Shown here one piece after another: positions 58,706 to 64,000 of a stretch of DNA of 64,000 nucleotides. The notes beneath the pieces were generated by a model. That model saw nothing but the letters and a program-made list of their open reading frames with translations. It was not told where the DNA came from and did not search any database. This DNA is from Boswellia sacra (taxonomy: Eukaryota > Streptophyta > Magnoliopsida > Sapindales > Burseraceae): contig SNVD02009979.1 in NCBI GenBank assembly GCA_013180625.2, forward strand, positions 353,054-417,053. The letters are read 5' to 3'. Both the position numbers and the translations under genes were made by a program. Within the stretch, counting starts at the first letter, position 1, and every line of letters begins with the position of its first letter.

Positions 58706-59090
58706 TTTGATGGGGCTGAACTAATCCGTGTTAGGCTCCAATATTAAATCATTAATGTAATTTAAAGGGAGTCATAATGTTAATGTCTTATGAAATTTTT
58801 AGTAGCCAGGCCATGTCTTCCATGAAGAAGAAAAAGATGACTCTTCTGCATGAGTTTGCTATGACATGTAGTTTAACTGAACAACTTTTTCTCACGGATT
58901 TTGACCATTCATTTCAACAGCAAATATTCGGGAGTGTTAACAGTTGCAAGAACTTCAATTTGTATAAAAGAGAAGACATTTAAAGCAGACAATATTTGAC
59001 AGATTTGAAAGATTAATGTGAGAATGCAGTCAACAGAGTTAAACCGTCTTACAATCTTCTAACAGAAATTAGAATTACAAACATTAATAG
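58706..59090. other. RABD1-like 3' flank, no gene seen
   Basis: Follows the CACTA terminal fragment; AT-rich, compatible with the 3' untranslated region of the Rab pseudogene. Confidence 0.4.
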
Positions 59091-59251
59091 CTAACCATAC
59101 CAATTGCCCTTTTGCTGGATTGGTTGTGCCTTCATCTGCACAGTTCCTGTTGACTTGCCGGTAGTAGGCTGGTTACCCATTCTGCCAAAAAGAGAATAAA
59201 TATGAATTCCCAGTTATGACTTCTTGATTGTTCACCAACTAATATATTAAT

Positions 59252-59287
<36 letters not shown>

Positions 59288-60137
59288 GACACATCTAACA
59301 TTCGTTAGCTTTACACCATTTCATTTTTCAACACCATTGACGTTTTCTTCCAGATTAATTGATATCAACAATGAACATTAGGTCAAAATTTAACAACTGG
59401 AAAATTATCACGATTATGACATTTAACCAATAAATATAACAATGATCAACATATTTCAAATCAAGATATGACAACAACATCTGAAATAAGATAAGGAGAG
59501 AATGGGACAAGTAGTCTTACTTTTTCTTGATCTCGCCAGCCATGGTTAAGAAAGCATGTTCCACGTTGATTGCATCTTTAGCACTTGTCTCAAGGAATGG
59601 AATCCCAAGATCATCTGCAAGTGCCTGCAGTTCATCATTTGGATGGAAGCCAATAAAATTAAGTTAGGCGAACCAATCTAGTTTGCCTTCTAAATATACT
59701 TATACTTCATTTTTAATTTCTGCTTCAGCGGCTTTCAGCCTATGTACCACCTTAATCATGAAGAACTCATCAAAAGGTTCATAAACTTCAAAAGAAGATT
59801 AGATGCTAAAACCAACCAGAAAACAGTCAGTCACTAGAACAAATACCATACAAGTCACTAATCTAGACCCCAATAAATCCTTTAAGTTGATGTTTGAAGT
59901 GGTAAGAGCTAACAAATGCAATTGAAAGTTAAGAAGTTATATTCAAAGTAAGCAAAAGAGACATAAGTAACAAAGCTATATCTTTGTTGTTTGCGTGTCT
60001 AAAACCTTGCTGTCAACTAGATCACATTTATTCCCAATTAAAAGCTTGCAGACACTGTCATTTGCATATCTATCAATCTCATTCATCCACTGCTTGACAT
60101 TATTGAAGCTCTCCATCTCAGTGACATCATAGATAAT
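59091..60137 (-). pseudogene. RABD1-like small GTPase pseudogene (last three exons)
   Basis: Three minus-strand exons: 59982-60137 ([20 protein letters not shown], then [14 protein letters not shown] with the guanine-binding NKCD), 59521-59624 ([20 protein letters not shown] with the ETSAK motif), and 59091-59181 (MGNQPTTGKSTGTVQMKAQP to the stop). RABD proteins direct ER-to-Golgi vesicle traffic and need two C-terminal Cys for geranylgeranyl anchors. Here the tail reads GNWYG in place of a CC-ending, so the anchor is lost. The first donor reads AAG|ATATAG in place of AAG|GT, a G-to-A change that blocks splicing. The 5' exons are not in the window; a gypsy element starts 310 bases upstream, in what would be an intron. 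Confidence 0.88.
59255..59284. repeat. (GA)n microsatellite
   Basis: A run of GA dinucleotides in the last intron of the Rab pseudogene. Confidence 0.9.
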
Positions 60138-60449
60138 CTGTTGAAATCCAAACACATTTAAGAGCTCTCAGACACTTGTTGACAAACTAAGAAAAGAAAA
60201 TACAACTTATGCCTCTTTTTCAAAAAGGAATGCAACATTAGCTTTCAAGCAACCTAATATTGATGTATTATTTTCAAAATTTAGTCCCCAGCAAACACAT
60301 TAGTTGTTTATTTTCTTCTTTCTTTTTACATTTACTCCAAAATATGGTAATGTATTTTCTATGATTACATATGGTTGGATGTAATTTCAGCTTGTTTAAA
60401 CACAAACATGCAAAGCAATGGCAGCAAGTGTAGAGAAAATGGACAAAAC
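60138..60449. other. Rab pseudogene intron
   Basis: AT-rich intron sequence ending at the gypsy insertion; the five bases before the LTR are AAAAC. Confidence 0.5.
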
Positions 60450-61877
60450 TGATGCGTTCGAAACTAGCAAGTATACTAGTCGCACAAGTAATAAAGTGAT
60501 GAGTGAGATATCGTTCCCACGAGGATTGATTCTAATTAAATTTGTTATTTTTCAGCAACAATAAATTAAATATGGGGGTTTTGTTGAATGATTAATTAAA
60601 CTGAATACGAAGGCAAATAAAGAATAACACAACACAATATTAAATGAATTGAAAATTCAATGAGAGACACTTGGTTAAGGGTTCTTTCTCTGCCACAAGA
60701 TATGAATTTGTGAATTAACATAGAATTGTAATCCAATTACAGCATTGAAGTTATCAACCGTAGATAACAACAAGCTCTGTTATCCCAATCTTTCCTTACT
60801 TTGTTGTTAAATAAAACAAGCTCTTTATTTAATCTCTATCCATTAAACAACCTAGAACAAGCTCTCTAAGTTTAATTCAATAGAAGCATTACGATGAGAA
60901 AGATAGGTTGATCTAAGCAATAATCACACAAGTTCGGATTATTTAACCTAGGTTGTATTTTCCAATTGCAATCTCTGATCACAATTTTGCTACTAATGAT
61001 TGGAAATTCATGACAATTACGGATCAAGATTTCTAATCTAGCAATAGACAACAACAGATTATATTCAGTTGGCCATTCCAAATACAATCAGTAAGCAATC
61101 ATAAGCATTAGATATGGGAAAATACAAGCAACTTCAATTAGAGAATTGGATAACAATTTCTTACACAATCAACTCACAAAATCCATATCAAGGGCTTTGA
61201 AATCACCCTCAACCAATTCAGATTTAGTTACACATATTCAATCAGAATAACAAATACAATACAGAGAAATTCCAGAATTGAAAAGGAAAGAAAGAACTTA
61301 GCAAATTCTTTGAAAATCTTCTTTGTAGATGAATCTTCTTGGAATTGTAGTTCCTCCTCTTTCAAAATCTTCTTTCTCCTTCAAGAACTCCAAGGGATGA
61401 GAGAAATCCAGAAATGCAGCCTCCTCCCACGTTTTCCCCTCTTCAAGTTATGAAAATAAAACCCTAAAATGTGTTTAAATACTCTGCTACAGTAACTTGC
61501 TACAGTGCCCCGTATTTAATAACATGCTACAGTGATATATGGAATTACAAATATACACTTCTCATACCATTTTTATCACAACTTTCGGTACACTACATAA
61601 ATTCGTGAACCGTAAATTTCTCCAGAAAATAGACTTCGAGAGCTTTTCAATGGTATATAGCATGTTATCCGGTTATTTGTATATCGATACAATCAACTCC
61701 AAGAAATTGGTTGACTAGCAGAGGTGAAAATGAAGGGTTTTACTCCAATTTTTGTGTAAGTTGCTCCAAAACTCCTACAAACATCAAAACCACACAAAAA
61801 CATAAAAATACCAAGGAATATAGCAAAGAAACATGGACGAATTGATATGAAAATAATATATAAATAGACACTTATCA
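60450..61877 (-). repeat. 3' LTR of the second gypsy element
   Basis: Plus-strand form TGATGCGTTCGAAACTAGC...GTGTCTATTTA complement, ending CTTATCA. It matches the solo LTR at 36080-37495 in inverse orientation with scattered differences. Confidence 0.93.
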
Positions 61878-61893
61878 AATTCCCCCACACTTA
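61878..61893 (-). promoter_or_regulatory. polypurine tract of the second gypsy element
   Basis: Minus-strand TAAGTGTGGGGGAATT directly before the LTR start TGATAAG. Confidence 0.75.
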
Positions 61894-63851
61894 GACTTTG
61901 CTAGTCCTCGAGCAACTACGACAATATGAAATAAAACTAAACCGAAACAGAATCAACAAAAAATTAAAACACACAAATGCTTCATCTTGCAAATAGGCCT
62001 CAAAGATTGTACTTAATTATAACCCAAGGAAAACTTCAAAATAATGCACTTGATCAAGAATTTCATCTCAAAGATTAGTTTCGCTTCACTTCAATTCCTC
62101 AAGTGTGTGTGTGTAGAGCCATTCTCACCTAATCACTTGTAACCCGGATGAGTTTATGCATAAAAATGAATCATATTTAATATTGAAGATGTGTGTATAA
62201 ATGAACTCCATAGGCCTGCTTTTCAAGTCACTCTCCACTAATGTAGACATGCACAACACCAAGGATCAAGTAGGACTTTATTAAGCTTGTAACGTTTGGC
62301 TTGGGTGAAGGTATGATAAAGGATAATAATTTGGCTCAAATCACCCACAAACACATAAATCATTCAAGACTATGTAGAGCTCAAGCCTATAACAAAACTT
62401 CATTTCAATTCACCAGGTTACTCCCCCAAACTTATTTAGAACACTCAATCTTTTTTTTTTTTTTTTGCAGAAAACAAAAGAAAACTACACCCCCACACTT
62501 TGTTGTTTCATTCTTTTTAAGAACACTTAAGGGTATAGATCTCTTATTCTTCTTCTTTTGTTCTTTTTTTTCTTCTTTTTTTTTATTACACTTCTCCTCC
62601 CCCACACTTAAACAACACATTGTCCTCAATGTCTAAGTACGTGGACGATAAGTACAGATTGGTTTTTTTTTTCTTTCTTTTTTTTCTTTTTTTTTTTCAA
62701 ACACAATAGAACTCACTTGCATTGCTCATGACAATCCCAACCTCCTCTAACTTCCCAAAACCAGAACATAACTCAAAATTTAATTGTGAATGATCTACAT
62801 GCTCATAGGTAAGGGATAAACTGTTTGGAACAAATTCATTTGAGGTTAGGAAATCTTTTAGTGAGTTAACAAAGAAAAAGGCTTACAAAGGCTCAAAGGG
62901 GTAACTAGGGATCAATTTCAGTCAAGGTTGGCTATTAAGGCTCAAACGGTCCAAAGATGGCCTAAATCATTTCCCCAATGTTGCACAGCCTAGGATTTCG
63001 CCTCGAGTGACCATCAAACAAGTTCTAGAATTCATTGAAATCTGAAGAAACATTTAAATACATAAACTTTCTCTAAGTGAACAAATAACTCAGTGATAAT
63101 AGCTCAGTGCTCAATGTTGCGCAAGGAATCAAAAGCAAAGCGAAAACCAATAAACATTTCAAGCACACAGATCCATGCATCATTTATCATTTTCCAAGAG
63201 TTATTCTTAATTCAATCATTATCTTATCATCGACACACAAAATGCAAGAAAAGAGGTACGTGGCATTGTTACACCTGAGTCAAGATTGTATATTTCAACA
63301 ATCCTTAGGACCAGTAGCCCGCAGACTTAAGGTTTCAGCCTATATACCTTTATTATAAAGGAACAAAACAAGAAACAAGACACTTCAAACAACATGAAAT
63401 AAAAAAACTACAGATTTATTGAGAGAGAATGCGTTTCAAGAGTTAAGAAAACCCCATATTCTGCCATTCTCAGGTTTTTTCCACAATTGTTTTTTTGAAT
63501 CGAAACTGATAAAGATAAAAACACATAACAACTCTAAATTACGCAAAACTAAACTCACTCATAAAATAACAAAATTCAACAAGTCAGCAAACAAAAACAA
63601 GTTAGTTAGAATGGGTCTAAAAAGTTTAGAAGTTAGCCTCCTTATTCAGCCATTATAGATTAAAGTGATCCATAATGCGTTTCAAGAGGACTTAAACTTT
63701 TTAAGCCACCACTCTAAAACCGAGATTAGAAAATATTACCTGGGACGAAAGAAATAACCTGAAAAAGCTCAAAAGAAATAACATGAAAACTCTCAAATAA
63801 ACACAATAAAAAGAAAGCAAAACAAAAACAAAGCAAACCAGCAGATAGAGA
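61894..63851 (-). other. 3' untranslated region of the second gypsy element
   Basis: No protein-like frame. T/A-rich runs at 62450-62465 and 62660-62698. The motif CATTGAGGACAATG followed by GTGTGGGGG lies at 62595-62631 (minus), paralleling 27087-27120 of the other element. Frames rich in Lys/Glu here come from the homopolymer runs. Confidence 0.55.
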
Positions 63852-64000
63852 TTACAGATGGAGCGTTAAATCCAGTTTACGCCTCTTATTGCCTTCTCCA
63901 AAACAATCTATCCGAGCCATTGTTGAATCAGGCGAATAGACGAATTCTTGTAATTTGTCAATTAACTCCCTTGCAGTTGAAGCTGTAACCAGGATTTGCC
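63852..64000 (-). CDS. LOG-family protein, C-terminal part, in second gypsy element
   Basis: The minus strand enters at the window edge in frame as QILVTASTARELIDKLQ, continues EFVYSPDSTMARIDCFGEGN and ends KRRKLDLTLHL-stop. The first 17 residues line up with QILISATSAGELLDKLQ of the LOG copy at 26321 (11 identical). The tail is longer than that of the first copy, which stops at QINW. No stop or shift is seen in the visible 49 codons and there is no splice site, so it is probably also intronless. The active-site part is outside the window, so activity cannot be judged. Confidence 0.75.
   Translation of the reverse strand, partial: QILVTASTARELIDKLQEFVYSPDSTMARIDCFGEGNKRRKLDLTLHL

Larger units (their letters stand above)
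60450..64000 (-). mobile_element. second LOG-bearing gypsy retrotransposon, 3' part (runs off edge)
   Basis: The 3' LTR (60450-61877) is followed, moving right, by a polypurine tract, a long AT-rich untranslated region with a CATTG-N4-CAATG motif, and the C-terminal codons of a LOG-like protein at the edge. Its LTR differs throughout from that of the complete gypsy element, so it is another family, but the order LOG - motif - purine tract - LTR is the same. Gag and pol would lie beyond the window. Confidence 0.9.

Noticed and set aside
62432..62636. Lys/Glu-rich and Phe/Ser-rich frames
   Set aside because: They derive from homopolymer T and A runs in the untranslated region of the second gypsy element.

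Overview
The window is plant nuclear DNA, most likely from a eudicot. It is AT-rich, has GT-AG introns, carries Ty1/copia, Ty3/gypsy, CACTA and MULE transposons, and holds relics of plant gene families (CYP71D-type P450, CC-NBS-LRR, RABD, ORMDL, GID8, kinesin-light-chain-related). The style of the resistance gene and P450 suggests Sapindales/Citrus, but this is a low-confidence guess. No clearly intact host gene lies wholly inside. The only host exon without lesions is at the left edge (172-713, minus). The rest is a nest of transposons and decayed genes.

Layout. 0.2-3.2 kb: edge exon, a possible spliced leader and one ORMDL exon relic. 3.3-8.1 kb: a CACTA element (TSD AAT) with palindromic subterminal arrays and a captured GID8 exon, lying inside the remnant of a second CACTA that ends at 9602. 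11.1-12.8 kb: CYP71D-like pseudogene (minus). 15.0-30.2 kb: a decayed copia element (minus), split by a complete 11.15-kb Athila-like gypsy element (18468-29618, TSD CCTAT). 31.4-45.0 kb: a FAR1-type MULE with ~0.65-0.7-kb TIRs. It holds a broken transposase, a kinesin-light-chain-related gene fragment, a gypsy solo LTR (TSD ATAAG) and a decayed copia. 48.6-55.5 kb: a CC-NBS-LRR pseudogene (minus), split by a 3.65-kb gypsy solo LTR and cut at its 3' side by another LTR. 55.8-57.1 kb: a diverged duplication around a large ATACAT microsatellite. 58.3-60.1 kb: a CACTA left end and a RABD1-like Rab GTPase pseudogene (minus). 60.45 kb to the edge: the 3' half of a second gypsy element (minus).

The most notable content is shared by the two gypsy elements. 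The complete one carries, after gag-pol, an uncharacterised Cys-containing ORF (25454-26002). This is followed by an intronless LOG reading frame (cytokinin riboside 5'-monophosphate phosphoribohydrolase family, 26321-26923), broken by one stop codon. The second element has clearly different LTRs and also ends in a LOG-like C-terminus (63852-64000), in the same place and orientation relative to its 3' LTR. So at least two retrotransposon families carried a cytokinin-activating-enzyme gene as cargo. A solo LTR of the second family at 36080 shows that this family amplified locally.

The order of insertion can be read directly: P450 flank, then copia-1, then gypsy-LOG; and MULE, then solo LTR and copia-2. 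Several elements also carry host gene pieces (GID8 in CACTA, kinesin-light-chain-related in the MULE, LOG in gypsy).
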